Positions 35,225 to 45,170 of a stretch of 64,000 nucleotides of DNA are shown here, one piece after another (the first letter of the stretch is position 1; each line of letters starts with the position of its first letter). Source of the stretch: Paenibacillus anaericanus (GTDB taxonomy: Bacteria > Bacillota > Bacilli > Paenibacillales > Paenibacillaceae); NCBI RefSeq assembly GCF_003994475.1, contig NZ_RZNY01000010.1, positions 62,001 through 126,000 of the forward strand, written 5' to 3'. A program made the position numbers and the translations under genes. The notes under the pieces were generated by a model. It was given only the letters and a program-made list of their open reading frames with translations, was not told where the DNA came from and made no database searches.

Positions 35225-36646
35225 ATGCGCAAAACAAAAATCGTATGTACAATCGGTCCTTCTAGCGAGTCGTTAGAAAACATCAAGAAGCTTATTATGG
35301 CCGGAATGAATGTCGCTCGTCTAAATTTCTCACATGGTGACTTTGAGGAGCATGGTGCTCGTATCAAAACAATCCGTGAAGCGAGTGCAGAACTGGGGAA
35401 ATCAATCGCCATACTGTTGGACACGAAAGGTCCTGAAATCCGCACAGGCAAACTTAAAGAAGAGCCGATTGAGCTAGTGCAGGATGAGTTTATCACTCTG
35501 ACGACCGAGGAAATTCTCGGCGACAAAGATCGCATCTCCATTACGTACACAGATCTTCCAGGAGATGTAGAAGTCGGCTCGACTATTCTTATTGACGACG
35601 GATTAATTGGTCTTACTGTTGTTGATATTCAAGGTACGGAGATCAAATGCCGTATTGTCAATGGTGGTACGATCAAGAGTAAGAAGGGCGTTAACGTTCC
35701 AGGTGTGGATATCTCCCTTCCGGGTATCACAGAGAAAGATGCTAACGATATCGTCTTTGGGGTCGAGCAAGGCGTCGATTTCATTGCCGCATCCTTCGTA
35801 CGCAAAGCTAGTGACGTTCTTGAAATTCGTCAATTGCTAGAGCGCCACAATGCAGCAAATATCCAAATCATCTCCAAAATTGAAAACCAACAAGGTGTTG
35901 ACAATTTGGATGAAATTTTGGAAGTATCCGATGGATTGATGGTAGCACGTGGTGACCTTGGTGTAGAAATTCCTGCTGAAGATGTGCCATTGGCGCAAAA
36001 ACAAATGATTGCTAAATGTAATCTTGTAGGTAAACCGGTTATTACAGCTACACAAATGTTGGATTCCATGCAACGTAATCCTAGACCTACACGCGCTGAA
36101 GCGAGTGACGTGGCTAATGCCATTTTCGACGGTACAGACGCAATTATGTTGTCTGGGGAAACAGCTGCAGGTAAATATCCAGTTGAATCAGTTCTGACTA
36201 TGTCTCGTATCGCTGAGAAAGCAGAATCTGCTTTGGAATATCGTGAAATCTTCATTAAACAAAGTAATGCACAACAAACAACTGTTACTGAAGCGATCAG
36301 CCAATCGGTAGCCAATTCTGCTTTGGAGTTGAATGCTAAGGCAATCATTACTTCCACAGAAACAGGTTATACAGCTCGTATGGTATCTAAATACCGTCCT
36401 AAAGCTCCGATTATTGCTGTAACAACAGAAGATCAAACTATGCGTCGTCTTGCATTGAACTGGGGCGTTACACCTGTTAAGGGTAATGTTGCTTCCTCTA
36501 CGGATGAAATGTTCGATAAAGCGATGAAGGGCGGTCTTGATTCCGGTATCGTTAAAGAAGGCGATCTTGTTGTAATCACAGCAGGAATTCCACTTGGACG
36601 TTCTGGTTCGACTAACCTGATCAAAATTGGTCAAGTTCGCAAATAG
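35225..36646 (+). CDS. pyk: Pyruvate kinase
   Basis: A 473-residue protein. Seen: [14 protein letters not shown], the catalytic segment [14 protein letters not shown], the metal site [14 protein letters not shown], and [17 protein letters not shown]. It ends at [16 protein letters not shown] and lacks the C-terminal PEP-utilising-like domain (about 110 residues) of Bacillus pyruvate kinase. ATG 35225 follows CGGAGG; the in-frame TTG at 35174 would add a non-conserved leader. pfkA, often between accA and pyk in Bacillus, is absent here. Confidence 0.96.
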   Translation: MRKTKIVCTIGPSSESLENIKKLIMAGMNVARLNFSHGDFEEHGARIKTIREASAELGKSIAILLDTKGPEIRTGKLKEEPIELVQDEFITLTTEEILGDKDRISITYTDLPGDVEVGSTILIDDGLIGLTVVDIQGTEIKCRIVNGGTIKSKKGVNVPGVDISLPGITEKDANDIVFGVEQGVDFIAASFVRKASDVLEIRQLLERHNAANIQIISKIENQQGVDNLDEILEVSDGLMVARGDLGVEIPAEDVPLAQKQMIAKCNLVGKPVITATQMLDSMQRNPRPTRAEASDVANAIFDGTDAIMLSGETAAGKYPVESVLTMSRIAEKAESALEYREIFIKQSNAQQTTVTEAISQSVANSALELNAKAIITSTETGYTARMVSKYRPKAPIIAVTTEDQTMRRLALNWGVTPVKGNVASSTDEMFDKAMKGGLDSGIVKEGDLVVITAGIPLGRSGSTNLIKIGQVRK

Positions 36647-36707
36647 TAATTCAGTCAAATAATTCATTGTTGAAATAAATAATAGTCGGAAACGACAATT
36701 CAGAAGG

Positions 36708-36746
36708 AGCAATGGGGAGCCGGCAACGGAATCCATTGCTTTTTTT
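36708..36746 (+). terminator. Terminator of pyk
   Basis: AGCAATGG (36708-36715) pairs with CCATTGCT (36733-36740), followed directly by TTTTTT. Confidence 0.85.
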
Positions 36747-36790
36747 GCAAAATAAAATAGGGATCTCAATTGGGAGGAGTTGCAAGTATT

Positions 36791-37210
36791 ATGTTTGTTA
36801 GCGAACTAACCATTCTACCTAAATATTCTGAATTTGATATGATGGGGATCATTTATCATGCCAATTATCTCGGATGGTTTGAAATGGGGCGGACTAAATT
36901 GTGCCAGGATCTTGGGTTTGAATATTTTGATATGGAGCAAGCAGGGTATATTTCACCCGTTCATGAGATGAAGGTGGAATATAAGCGTGGGATAACCTAT
37001 GGGGATCGTGTGCTTCTCAGGACATGGATAAGGGAAAATGGTGGTGTCAAGACGGTTTATGGGTATGAAGTTGTGGATGGGAACGGTATAGTGCGTGTGG
37101 AGGGAACTTCTTCTCACTATGTCGTGAGGAAAGAAGATTTCAAGCCCGTACAGTTCAAAAAAGTATTCCCAGAATGGTATGCTGCCTTCGAAGAGGCGAG
37201 TAAATTTTGA
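36791..37210 (+). CDS. Acyl-CoA thioesterase, hotdog fold (YbgC-like)
   Basis: A 139-residue single hotdog domain of the 4-hydroxybenzoyl-CoA thioesterase type. The N-terminal SEFDMMGIIYHANYLGWFEMGRTKL carries the family's catalytic aspartate and HANY helix; VEYKRGITYGDRVLLRTWI is the next conserved strand pair. Substrate is probably an acyl-CoA, possibly medium or short chain. ATG 36791 follows GGGAGGAG; the earlier in-frame TTG at 36770 lies upstream of that site. Confidence 0.85.
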   Translation: MFVSELTILPKYSEFDMMGIIYHANYLGWFEMGRTKLCQDLGFEYFDMEQAGYISPVHEMKVEYKRGITYGDRVLLRTWIRENGGVKTVYGYEVVDGNGIVRVEGTSSHYVVRKEDFKPVQFKKVFPEWYAAFEEASKF

Positions 37211-37277
37211 TTAAACCAGGGCGAAGCGTTAAAATACTTCTATGAGTAGGAAGCATTACTTATAAAGGAGTTGAATT

Positions 37278-37670
37278 ATGCGTAAATGGATGATCTTATT
37301 AATTATTCTGGTTCCCACTGTTGAATTCTGGGCTTATGTAGAGGTTGCAGAAAGGTTGGGTATTGGAAAGACGATATTTCTTACTTTGGCCACCTCGGTC
37401 ATTGGGGGATTAATGATGCAATTCGAGGGGCGCAAAGTGTTAGTTGATGCCAAGGCTCAAATGAATGGTGGACAAATTCCAGGTAGAACAATGCTGGATG
37501 GGATTTGTGTTTTTGCTGGAGGGCTACTATTGCTCTTGCCAGGTTTCTTTACAGATATCATTGGATTCACGATGGTGTTTCCGTTGACGCGTCCGTTATA
37601 TCGCTTACCATTGATGAAGTGGATTAGTAAGAAAATGAAGGATGGATCTATTACGTATTTCCGACGCTAA
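37278..37670 (+). CDS. fxsA: FxsA family membrane protein
   Basis: A 130-residue protein with membrane segments near 5-22, 28-46 and 75-100 and the family core VEFWAYVEVAERLGIGKTIFLTLATSVIGGLMM and LPGFFTDIIGF. In E. coli FxsA overproduction counters phage T7 exclusion by F; in Bacillus the gene lies near pyk and ytvI, as here. AAAGGAG precedes the ATG. It is convergent with ytvI, with a 10-bp gap. Confidence 0.9.
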   Translation: MRKWMILLIILVPTVEFWAYVEVAERLGIGKTIFLTLATSVIGGLMMQFEGRKVLVDAKAQMNGGQIPGRTMLDGICVFAGGLLLLLPGFFTDIIGFTMVFPLTRPLYRLPLMKWISKKMKDGSITYFRR

Positions 37671-37680
37671 AAAATAATGT

Positions 37681-38799
37681 TCATCTCAGTCTACCGCTGA
37701 GTATGTAATTTCTTAGATCGTGAAGTACTCCTGCGCGGGAAATCGCGCCAAAGACGACTAAGGATACCGGGCCAATAATAAGACCGAGGACTCCAAATAA
37801 TTTCATTCCAACGAACATCGAGATGAGTGTGGGTAGTGGCTCGATCCCGACGTTGCTTGCTAAGATTTTAGGTTCAATTAATTGCCTTGCAACCAAAATG
37901 ATACCATACAGAATCGACAACCCTATTCCGAGTTGTATGTCCCCTGTCATAAAGGCATAAAGTAGCCAGGGGGCCATAATTGTACCGACACCTAGGTAAG
38001 GTAGTAAGTCGACCGCCCCGATAAGTATGGCGTAAGTGAAGGGGGAGTCGACGTGTAGGATTAACAGCCCGATGAATACGATACTGGCAGTTATAGAAAT
38101 CAATATAAATTGTGCACGGAGATAGCCAAAAAAGGCTTTTTGTAAATCCCTCCACACTTCCCCGGAAGTTTGACGAAAGGGTGCTGGAATAATGCCCCTC
38201 AAAATGGTCATGTTCTTATCCCAATTGTTGCTAATAAAAAATGTAGCAAGAAGAATCACACTAACAATAACCCCGAGACCTGGTAATGAAGCGATCAGAT
38301 TTATGATGCCACTTAACAAAACGGTCACTATTCGTGATACGGCAGAACCTATCGTGGCGGCGGTATTATCGATATTTTTGGTGATTGTGGTGCTGTATCC
38401 GGGATTGTTGGCCACGAAGGTGTTGATTTCGCGAATGATCTTTTGTATTCCGTCACTCTGGCTCCAATCTATAAACCATTTTCTCCATTCCGCAAGATGT
38501 ACATCCAACGTCTCCGCTAAGTGAATCAACTCTTGAAGAAGCCGAGTGATTGCTGCCGTGAGAACGATTGCTGCAGCTCCCCAATAGATCATGAGTCCAA
38601 TAAGGACAGAGAGCCACTTGGGTAGCTTGAATGCAGTACGCAACCAGTGGACAAACGGATTCATGGCATATGCGATTAACCAGGCGATGAGGAAGGGGTA
38701 CACCAGTGGGGTTAACCAATATATAGAAAAAAATATTGCTATTAGGACTATGCATACCCAAGTACCTCGTAGCACTCGTTTGGCAATTACGTTATCCAT
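37681..38799 (-). CDS. ytvI: Sporulation integral membrane protein YtvI (AI-2E family)
   Basis: A 372-residue protein with about eight hydrophobic segments in the PerM/AI-2E transporter pattern: an N-terminal pair (IFFSIYWLTPLVYPFLIAWLIAYAMNP), a long soluble loop, and the conserved C-terminal ILIGAVDLLPYLGVGTIMAPW and ARQLIEPKILASNVGIEPLPTLISMFVGMKLFGVLGLIIGP. Bacillus YtvI is a sporulation-expressed member of this family with unproven transport. Its position between fxsA and citZ matches Bacillus. Confidence 0.88.
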   Translation of the reverse strand: MDNVIAKRVLRGTWVCIVLIAIFFSIYWLTPLVYPFLIAWLIAYAMNPFVHWLRTAFKLPKWLSVLIGLMIYWGAAAIVLTAAITRLLQELIHLAETLDVHLAEWRKWFIDWSQSDGIQKIIREINTFVANNPGYSTTITKNIDNTAATIGSAVSRIVTVLLSGIINLIASLPGLGVIVSVILLATFFISNNWDKNMTILRGIIPAPFRQTSGEVWRDLQKAFFGYLRAQFILISITASIVFIGLLILHVDSPFTYAILIGAVDLLPYLGVGTIMAPWLLYAFMTGDIQLGIGLSILYGIILVARQLIEPKILASNVGIEPLPTLISMFVGMKLFGVLGLIIGPVSLVVFGAISRAGVLHDLRNYILSGRLR

Positions 38800-38966
38800 A
38801 CGTTATTCTCCTTCGTGGTACATGCCTCTCTTCTCTAATACCATATTATTCGTCTTAGATTAGTATTCCGAGAATCGCTAGAATTGATAGATCGACACAC
38901 AATATACAACTGTCGGCGTATCATCACACAATTAACGACTCGTTGTGACAAAAATCATTGTGCTTC

Positions 38967-38980
38967 TGAAATCGTTTACA
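38967..38980 (+). promoter_or_regulatory. cre site for CcpA before citZ
   Basis: TGAAATCGTTTACA fits every position of the consensus TGWNANCGNTNWCA. CcpA repression of citZ is established in Bacillus subtilis. Confidence 0.75.
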
Positions 38981-38987
38981 AAATTAA

Positions 38988-39004
38988 TTTATGATTGCGA
39001 TAAA
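38988..39004 (+). promoter_or_regulatory. Possible LysR-type (CcpC-like) dyad
   Basis: TTTAT-N7-ATAAA has the spacing of a LysR-type site. The known CcpC motif is ATAA-N7-TTAT, so the orientation differs and the assignment is weak. Confidence 0.3.
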
Positions 39005-39204
39005 ACAATTTGATATATGGAGTGGGACTCTAGGATGTTCCCTTGCCTCTTGAAATCCAGTATGATGATTTAGAAGGATGTAAATGGCTTAGATTCGCGC
39101 TATTCAGATGGTTTTTATCTAACTACGAAAATTTTAAACTTTCAAATTGGAAATGTTTACATGAGCCTATTGCTCAAATTCGCTTTATAAAGGAGAGATG
39201 TACT

Positions 39205-40317
39205 ATGACAGCTACTAAAGGCCTCGAAGGCATTGTGGCAGCGACTTCCTCGATTAGTTCCATTAACGATGGCGTACTTGCTTACCGCGGAATTAATATC
39301 GACGAATTGGCGGAGAATGCTAGTTATGAGGAAACCGCTTATTTGCTTTGGTATGGCAAATTGCCTACGAAATCTCAATTGTTGACCCTACAGGATCAAC
39401 TCAGCGAATATGCTGCGGTACCTCAGCCACTTTTAGACCAAATGAAGTTGTACCCTAAAGATGCAAACACGATGTCTGTACTGCGGACGACTGTTTCGGC
39501 TCTTGCTTTGTATGATGATTCGGTAAATGATAATTCACGGGAAAGCAACCAGAAGAAATCGATCAAGTTACAATCTCAAATTCCGACGCTTATTGCAGCG
39601 TATGCCCGTATCAGGGAGGGTAAAGAACCAATAGCTCCACTAAAAGGTGTATCTATTGCTCATAATTTCCTCTACATGTTATCGGGAGAAGAACCTGATG
39701 AAGTCGCGGTTAGCGCTCTGGATCAGGCGTTGGTGCTACATGCCGACCATGAACTTAATGCTTCTACATTCTCGGCACGTGTCACGATCGCTACTCTTTC
39801 GGATATTTATTCTGGTGTTACTTCTGCTATTGGCACATTGAAGGGTCCATTACATGGGGGAGCTAACGAAGCTGTCAGCCAAATGTTGAGTGAAATTGGC
39901 ACATTGGACCAAACGGAGTCATATATTCAAGCTAAGCTTAATAATAAGGAAAAAATTATGGGTTTTGGTCACCGTGTCTATAAGAATGGGGATCCACGTG
40001 CTAAACATTTACAGAAGATGTCCTATGAGCTTAGTTTGTTAAAGGGCAACTCGACTTTGTATGATATTTCGATCAAAGTGGAAGAGATTGTTACCGGACA
40101 AAAGGGACTTAAGCCGAATGTAGATTTCTATTCTGCATCTGTCTATACACAACTGGGGATTCCGCGGGATTTGTTCACGCCGATCTTTGCAATCAGCCGT
40201 CTATCCGGGTGGACAGCACATATTCTGGAGCAGCTAGATGACAATCGGATTATTCGTCCACGCGCTGACTATACGGGACTTAACAACCAACATTACATTC
40301 CAATTGAATTGAGATAG
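39205..40317 (+). CDS. citZ: Citrate synthase
   Basis: A 370-residue type II-short citrate synthase. Catalytic residues are visible in LKGPLHGGANEAV (His), MGFGHRVYKNGDPRAK (His) and the C-terminal DNRIIRPRADYTG; VDFYSASVYTQLGIPRDLFTPIF includes the catalytic aspartate region. It condenses acetyl-CoA and oxaloacetate. ATG 39205 follows AAAGGAGAG; an in-frame TTG at 39043 would add 54 non-conserved residues. First gene of a citZ-icd-mdh run. Confidence 0.96.
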   Translation: MTATKGLEGIVAATSSISSINDGVLAYRGINIDELAENASYEETAYLLWYGKLPTKSQLLTLQDQLSEYAAVPQPLLDQMKLYPKDANTMSVLRTTVSALALYDDSVNDNSRESNQKKSIKLQSQIPTLIAAYARIREGKEPIAPLKGVSIAHNFLYMLSGEEPDEVAVSALDQALVLHADHELNASTFSARVTIATLSDIYSGVTSAIGTLKGPLHGGANEAVSQMLSEIGTLDQTESYIQAKLNNKEKIMGFGHRVYKNGDPRAKHLQKMSYELSLLKGNSTLYDISIKVEEIVTGQKGLKPNVDFYSASVYTQLGIPRDLFTPIFAISRLSGWTAHILEQLDDNRIIRPRADYTGLNNQHYIPIELR

Positions 40318-40405
40318 AGAGTTCGAGCGGAAACAGGAACGTATTCTATGTTAGAATGAAGATCGTACGTGTTTTAACTAACTATACAAGGAGGAAAATA
40401 TATCA

Positions 40406-41701
40406 ATGTTGAAATTAGAAAAGTTTAACCTTCCTACCGAGGGTGAAAAGATTCAAATACAGGACGGCAAGTTGTTGGTACCAAATAACCCGGTTATCCC
40501 TTTTATCGAAGGTGATGGTACAGGGCGCGATATTTGGAAAGCATCTAAGCGTGTGCTGGATGCTGCTGTAGAGAAAGCTTATAACGGCGAGAAAAAGATA
40601 GCTTGGTATGAAGTTTTTGCTGGAGAGAAAGCTTACAATACATACGGAGAGTGGCTACCAGGCGATACGCTGACAGCAATCCGTGAGTTTATCGTAGGCA
40701 TTAAAGGACCACTTACAACACCAATTGGTGGTGGAATTCGTTCACTGAACGTAGCATTGCGTCAAGAACTTGATTTGTATGTATGTCTTCGTCCTGTGCG
40801 TTATTTCGATGGGGTACCTTCTCCAGTGAAACGTCCGGAACTTGTAGATATGGTAATTTTCCGCGAAAATACAGAAGACATTTATGCGGGGATCGAATAT
40901 AAAGAAGGTTCCGATGAAGTCAAAAAAGTGCTCGCATTCTTACAGAATGAAATGGGCGTGAAAAATATCCGCTTCCCAGAAACGTCGGGTATCGGTATCA
41001 AACCGGTATCAGAAGAAGGTTCCAAACGCCTCGTTCGGGCAGCGGTACAATATGCAATTGATCATGAACGGAAGACTGTGACGCTTGTCCATAAAGGAAA
41101 CATCATGAAGTTCACGGAAGGTGCCTTTAAGAACTGGGGTTATGAAGTAGCTGAAGCGGAATTTGGCGATAAAGTGTTCACTTGGGCGCAATATGATCTG
41201 ATCAAGGAAGAATCCGGAGTTGATGCTGCAAATGCGGCACAAAAAGCGGCGCTTGATGAAGGTAAAATTCTGATTAAGGATGCGATTGCTGACATTGCAT
41301 TGCAACAAGTATTAACCCGTCCGACTGACTTCGACGTGATTGCAACGTTGAACTTGAACGGAGATTACCTCTCCGATGCTTTGGCAGCTCAGGTTGGTGG
41401 AATCGGTATTGCTCCAGGAGCAAACATTAACTATGTCACTGGTCATGCTATATTTGAAGCAACTCACGGTACGGCGCCGAAATATGCTGATCTCGATGTG
41501 GTAAATCCGGGGTCTGTCATTCTGTCCGGCGTAATGATGTTTGAACATCTCGGTTGGCAGGAAGCTGCAGACCTTATTTATAAAGGTTTGGAAACGTCAA
41601 TCAATAACAAGACGGTTACGTATGATTTTGCCCGACTGATGGATGGTGCTACTGAAGTTAAATGTTCTGAGTTTGCAGACCAAGTCATCAATAATATGTA
41701 A
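40406..41701 (+). CDS. icd: Isocitrate dehydrogenase (NADP)
   Basis: A 431-residue protein. [15 protein letters not shown] begins the substrate region; [27 protein letters not shown] contains the serine and arginines that bind isocitrate; [16 protein letters not shown] lies in the cofactor domain with NADP-type residues following. It oxidatively decarboxylates isocitrate to 2-oxoglutarate. AAGGAGG precedes the ATG. It is 88 bp after citZ and 15 bp before mdh. Confidence 0.96.
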   Translation: MLKLEKFNLPTEGEKIQIQDGKLLVPNNPVIPFIEGDGTGRDIWKASKRVLDAAVEKAYNGEKKIAWYEVFAGEKAYNTYGEWLPGDTLTAIREFIVGIKGPLTTPIGGGIRSLNVALRQELDLYVCLRPVRYFDGVPSPVKRPELVDMVIFRENTEDIYAGIEYKEGSDEVKKVLAFLQNEMGVKNIRFPETSGIGIKPVSEEGSKRLVRAAVQYAIDHERKTVTLVHKGNIMKFTEGAFKNWGYEVAEAEFGDKVFTWAQYDLIKEESGVDAANAAQKAALDEGKILIKDAIADIALQQVLTRPTDFDVIATLNLNGDYLSDALAAQVGGIGIAPGANINYVTGHAIFEATHGTAPKYADLDVVNPGSVILSGVMMFEHLGWQEAADLIYKGLETSINNKTVTYDFARLMDGATEVKCSEFADQVINNM

Positions 41702-41716
41702 GGGGTCCTGACCAAA

Positions 41717-42658
41717 ATGGCAATTTCTCGTAAGAAAATAACGGTTGTCGGTGCAGGATTTACGGGAGCAACAACGGCTCTGATGCTTGCACAAAAAGAA
41801 CTCGGTGACATTGTGTTACTTGATATTCCGCAATTGGAGAATCCTACAAAGGGTAAAGCGCTTGATATGCTGGAAGCGAGCCCAGTTCAGGGCTTTGACA
41901 GTAAGATAGTAGGTTCTTCTTCTTACGAGGATGCTGCGGATTCCGATATTGTCATTATTACAGCAGGAATTGCTCGGAAGCCAGGGATGAGTCGTGATGA
42001 TCTCGTCCATACGAATGCGGGGATTATTACTTCCGTTTGTGAGAACGTGAAGAAATATTGTCCGAATTCTATAGTTATCATTTTGAGTAACCCGGTAGAC
42101 GCTATGACGTTTGCTGCCTTTAAGAGCTTGGGTTTTCCGAAAAATCGTGTTATCGGTCAATCCGGTGTGCTAGACACGGCTCGTTACTGTACATTTATCG
42201 CACAGGAACTTAATGTTTCTGTGGAAGATGTACGTGGGTTTGTGCTTGGTGGACATGGAGATGACATGGTACCGCTCGTTCGGTATTCAAGTGTTGGCGG
42301 TATCCCGATTGATACGCTTATCTCTGCAGAACGAATTGAAGCGATTGTTCAACGCACACGCGTTGGCGGCGGTGAGATTGTTAACTTACTTGGTAATGGC
42401 AGTGCCTACTATGCTCCAGCGGCTTCACTAGTGCAAATGACAGAAACCATTCTCAAGGATAAGAAGCGAATCATTCCTGTCATTGCCTTATTGGAAGGCG
42501 AGTATGGTTTTGATGGTTTGTTCCTTGGAGTTCCAGTCATTCTTGGTGGTGATGGAATCGAGAAGATCTTTGAGTTGGAACTGACGGTCGAGGAGAAGAG
42601 TGCACTTGATAAGTCAGCGGATTCTGTACGTCAGGTTATCTCTGTGGTGAAGGGCTAA
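41717..42658 (+). CDS. mdh: Malate dehydrogenase
   Basis: A 313-residue LDH-like malate dehydrogenase. The Rossmann motif is [17 protein letters not shown], with LLDIPQLE giving the aspartate that selects NAD. Active-site residues: arginines in [10 protein letters not shown], catalytic histidine in [19 protein letters not shown]. The FTGATTA loop differs slightly from the usual GxGxVG pattern but keeps the glycines. It completes the citZ-icd-mdh operon and is followed by a strong terminator. Confidence 0.96.
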   Translation: MAISRKKITVVGAGFTGATTALMLAQKELGDIVLLDIPQLENPTKGKALDMLEASPVQGFDSKIVGSSSYEDAADSDIVIITAGIARKPGMSRDDLVHTNAGIITSVCENVKKYCPNSIVIILSNPVDAMTFAAFKSLGFPKNRVIGQSGVLDTARYCTFIAQELNVSVEDVRGFVLGGHGDDMVPLVRYSSVGGIPIDTLISAERIEAIVQRTRVGGGEIVNLLGNGSAYYAPAASLVQMTETILKDKKRIIPVIALLEGEYGFDGLFLGVPVILGGDGIEKIFELELTVEEKSALDKSADSVRQVISVVKG

Positions 42659-42708
42659 GAAGTTAGATAGTACTTTCACTTATTTGCTATAAGAGCATTG
42701 CTAAATTT

Positions 42709-42740
42709 AAACCTCCCATTTTGGGAGGTTTTCTTTTCTT
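42709..42740 (+). terminator. Terminator of citZ-icd-mdh
   Basis: AAACCTCCCA (42709-42718) pairs perfectly with TGGGAGGTTT (42722-42731) over a 3-base loop, followed by TCTTTTCTTT. Confidence 0.88.
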
Positions 42741-42805
42741 TATTTCGGTTAATAGTTATAATAGAGTATGATATATCTAATTGACATTAAGGAGCGAGGG
42801 AATTT

Positions 42806-43231
42806 ATGTATAAGGTTATGTTGTTTCTGCATATCGTTGGAACGTTAGCACTTGGATTTTATTTGGTGCTACCTTTTGTGCTTGGCACAGTTAGTAAGTT
42901 ATCTCTTGCGGCACAAGAAGGAACTGTATCGGCGGTTAAATCGCTGAATCGTTATGCTCAATATGGATTGGTGATCCAACTTCTTACGGGTGGATATATG
43001 ATCAGTAAAGGGGAATATTCAGTTGCTTGGATGATCGTCGTTGTGGTTCTATTTTTGGCGATTGCTGCACTGGGTGGAATTATGGGCAAACCACTTCGAC
43101 TTGCTCTTGAAGGAATTCGTCAGAAGAAGAGCATTACTGCATATGCTGGTAAGCTTACCACGTTAAGCACTGCTCTTTCACTTGGTGTTCTGTTGATTGT
43201 TTTCCTCATGGTTTATAGCTCAATTATCTAA
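42806..43231 (+). CDS. Four-helix integral membrane protein
   Basis: A 141-residue protein with four hydrophobic segments (about 3-30, 52-66, 72-92, 116-138) and few charged residues. It resembles small DUF2269-type predicted membrane proteins, but I cannot assign it firmly. The ATG is preceded by AAGGAGCGAGG. It stands alone between two terminators. Confidence 0.7.
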   Translation: MYKVMLFLHIVGTLALGFYLVLPFVLGTVSKLSLAAQEGTVSAVKSLNRYAQYGLVIQLLTGGYMISKGEYSVAWMIVVVVLFLAIAALGGIMGKPLRLALEGIRQKKSITAYAGKLTTLSTALSLGVLLIVFLMVYSSII

Positions 43232-43275
43232 ATCAGCTAGGGGATTGTTATTCTTCAAAGCTAGTTGTAGCATCG

Positions 43276-43343
43276 AGAAATCGCTCAATGGGACCGTTAC
43301 TGGTATTTTCAGTAGGCTGCCCAGAGAGCGATTTCTTTTTTTT
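43276..43343 (+). terminator. Terminator after small membrane protein gene
   Basis: AGAAATCGCTC (43276-43286) pairs perfectly with GAGCGATTTCT (43326-43336), followed by seven more T. The loop is about 39 bases. Confidence 0.8.
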
Positions 43344-43475
43344 GACCGGCTATAACATAATGTAGACAAATCATGTGGCATAAGCTCCGCTAAGTGGGTA
43401 ATTCTATATTGGATAAGCAAGTTGCATCAACTAACCAATACACAATTACTTCAAGATGAGAAAGGAGCATGTGGG

Positions 43476-44348
43476 ATGTCTGGAAATCAACCAAGTAATA
43501 AACAAACAATGCCACCACAGCATCAAAATCAACAACCAGGAATTGAGGAGGAGATGAGCCCTAAACCAGAATACGAGCGTTCTCATCACGCTGGGGGAAG
43601 GTTGCAGAACAAAGTAGCGCTTATTACGGGTGGAGATAGTGGTATAGGGAGAGCAGTGGCAGTTGCTTATGCGAAGGAAGGTGCAGATGTTTCCATCGTA
43701 TATCTTAATGAACATGAGGATGCGAAGATAACGAAACAAGAGGTTGAACAGGAGGGACGTAAGTGTCTTTTGATCCCTGGAGATATCGGTGATGAAGCCT
43801 TCGCAGGACAAGCCGTGAGTCAAACGGTTGAGAAGCTCGGAGGCTTGGATATTCTGATTAACAATGCCGCAGAACAACATCCGCAGCAGGATATTACAGA
43901 TATCACGGCCCAACAATTAGAGAAAACGTTTCGAACTAACATTTTTTCAATGTTCTATCTGACCCAAGCAGCTATGCCGCATCTGAAAAAGGGAAGTTCC
44001 ATCATTAATACGGCCTCAGTTACCGCTTATAAAGGAAATCCTACGCTGATTGATTATTCATCTACCAAAGGAGCGATTGTTAGCTTTACTCGCGCATTGT
44101 CTATGAATATCGTCGGTAAAAAAGGCATCCGTGTGAATGCCGTAGCTCCAGGACCAATTTGGACGCCGCTTATTCCTTCTACATTCGATGAGCAGCAGGT
44201 TGCGACATTTGGTGGAGATACCCCGATGCAGCGCCCGGGTCAGCCTGAGGAAGTGGCACCTGCCTATGTATTCCTCGGTTCTGACGATTCTTCATATATT
44301 AGCGGGCAAGTTATCCACGTTAATGGTGGTGAAATTGTAAATGGCTAA
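43476..44348 (+). CDS. SDR-family oxidoreductase (general stress type)
   Basis: A 290-residue protein. A polar, glutamine-rich N-terminal tail of about 45 residues precedes a classical short-chain dehydrogenase: VALITGGDSGIGRAVAVAYAKEGADV (NADP binding), LINNAAEQHP (the family NNAG variant), the serine in INTASVTAYKG, and YSSTKGAIV with the catalytic Tyr and Lys. The tail plus core matches the YhdF/YdaD/GsiB-like stress-induced SDR group of Bacillus. ATG 43476 is preferred over 43422 for homology and the AAAGGAG site. Substrate unknown. Confidence 0.85.
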   Translation: MSGNQPSNKQTMPPQHQNQQPGIEEEMSPKPEYERSHHAGGRLQNKVALITGGDSGIGRAVAVAYAKEGADVSIVYLNEHEDAKITKQEVEQEGRKCLLIPGDIGDEAFAGQAVSQTVEKLGGLDILINNAAEQHPQQDITDITAQQLEKTFRTNIFSMFYLTQAAMPHLKKGSSIINTASVTAYKGNPTLIDYSSTKGAIVSFTRALSMNIVGKKGIRVNAVAPGPIWTPLIPSTFDEQQVATFGGDTPMQRPGQPEEVAPAYVFLGSDDSSYISGQVIHVNGGEIVNG

Positions 44349-44385
44349 CGGCTAAATCTAATTTCATTGGCGTCGGATACAATAA

Positions 44386-44425
44386 CAAACACCCTATCCC
44401 AGTAAAATCGGAGATAGGGTGTTTG
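44386..44425. terminator. Bidirectional terminator between SDR and yfbR-like genes
   Basis: CAAACACCCTATC (44386-44398) pairs perfectly with GATAGGGTGTTTG (44413-44425) between two convergent genes. Confidence 0.8.
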
Positions 44426-44456
44426 CTACATAAGAATAAGTAAGCATCTATTTTCG

Positions 44457-45053
44457 TTACGATAACTCATCTAATGTCATTTCGAAACTGGGTGCAAAAT
44501 GCTCTAGGAAATAATGAACTTCCGGCAACGCAAGCTGCTTAAGTTTCTCTTGTATTTGATCCTTGGCCACAGCAAACTCTCGATTGCCGGCAGTTAGTTC
44601 CCAGGCACATTTGAGGTAAGCATCAAGGCTATCGGCAGCTTTGACATAGATCATGAGTTCTTTGTCGCTGATTTCACCGTTGTCTTTACCAGGAGACAAT
44701 AAGTGGTCATACGTAGACTTCAATTCTGAAGGAACCATCGAAAGTAATCGTTCTGCAGCGATATCTTCCATTTCTCTGAAATTAGATAATAGACGAGGAT
44801 TATGATGCTTCACGGGTGTAGGAATATCGCCAGTAAACACTTCAGTCGCATCATGGAATAGGGCAAGAGTTGCTGCGCGTTCTGAATTTAATTGGCGACT
44901 GAATATACTATTTCCAATTTCGCAGAGTAGATGAGTTAGTAAAGCAACGTGATAGGAATGCTCAGCGACATTCTCGGTCTTTGTGTTACGCATGAGGCTC
45001 CAACGTTTAATGGAGCGAAGCCGGTACATATAAGCGGAAAAGTGATAGCTCAT
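44457..45053 (-). CDS. yfbR: 5'-deoxynucleotidase, YfbR-like HD-domain protein
   Basis: A 198-residue HD-domain phosphohydrolase closely resembling E. coli YfbR along its whole length: LRSIKRWSLMRNTKTENVAEHSYHVALLTHLL (first metal histidine), LALFHDATEVFTGDIPTPVKH (the HD pair), KAADSLDAYLKCAWELTAGN, and FAPSFEMTLDELS at the end. YfbR dephosphorylates deoxyribonucleoside 5'-monophosphates in a metal-dependent way and helps set dNTP pools. It is divergent from the fumarase gene. Confidence 0.9.
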   Translation of the reverse strand: MSYHFSAYMYRLRSIKRWSLMRNTKTENVAEHSYHVALLTHLLCEIGNSIFSRQLNSERAATLALFHDATEVFTGDIPTPVKHHNPRLLSNFREMEDIAAERLLSMVPSELKSTYDHLLSPGKDNGEISDKELMIYVKAADSLDAYLKCAWELTAGNREFAVAKDQIQEKLKQLALPEVHYFLEHFAPSFEMTLDELS

Positions 45054-45170
45054 CAGTGATAAACCTCGCTTTATATTGGTTAAATTTTGTATAGAAATTG
45101 TCAGCCTGTTAAATTGTATTATGTTATTATAAATCTAATAAACAGTATCGACAAGAGAGGGGATCCTAGG

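Larger units (their letters stand above)
38800..39204. other. Intergenic control region between ytvI and citZ
   Basis: A 405-bp gap with divergent genes on both sides. It holds a consensus cre site (38967-38980), a TTTAT-N7-ATAAA dyad (38988-39004) and a leader of about 160 bases. A frame open into citZ runs through the last 162 bases but lacks conservation cues. No other gene is seen. Confidence 0.7.

Noticed and set aside
35830-36357. Minus-strand frames of up to 193 codons inside pyk
   Set aside because: The plus frame is an unambiguous pyruvate kinase; the reverse frames show no protein-like motifs.
39043-39204. 54-residue in-frame N-terminal extension of citrate synthase
   Set aside because: The TTG lacks a ribosome binding site and the sequence is not like citrate synthase; ATG 39205 has AAAGGAGAG and matches family starts.
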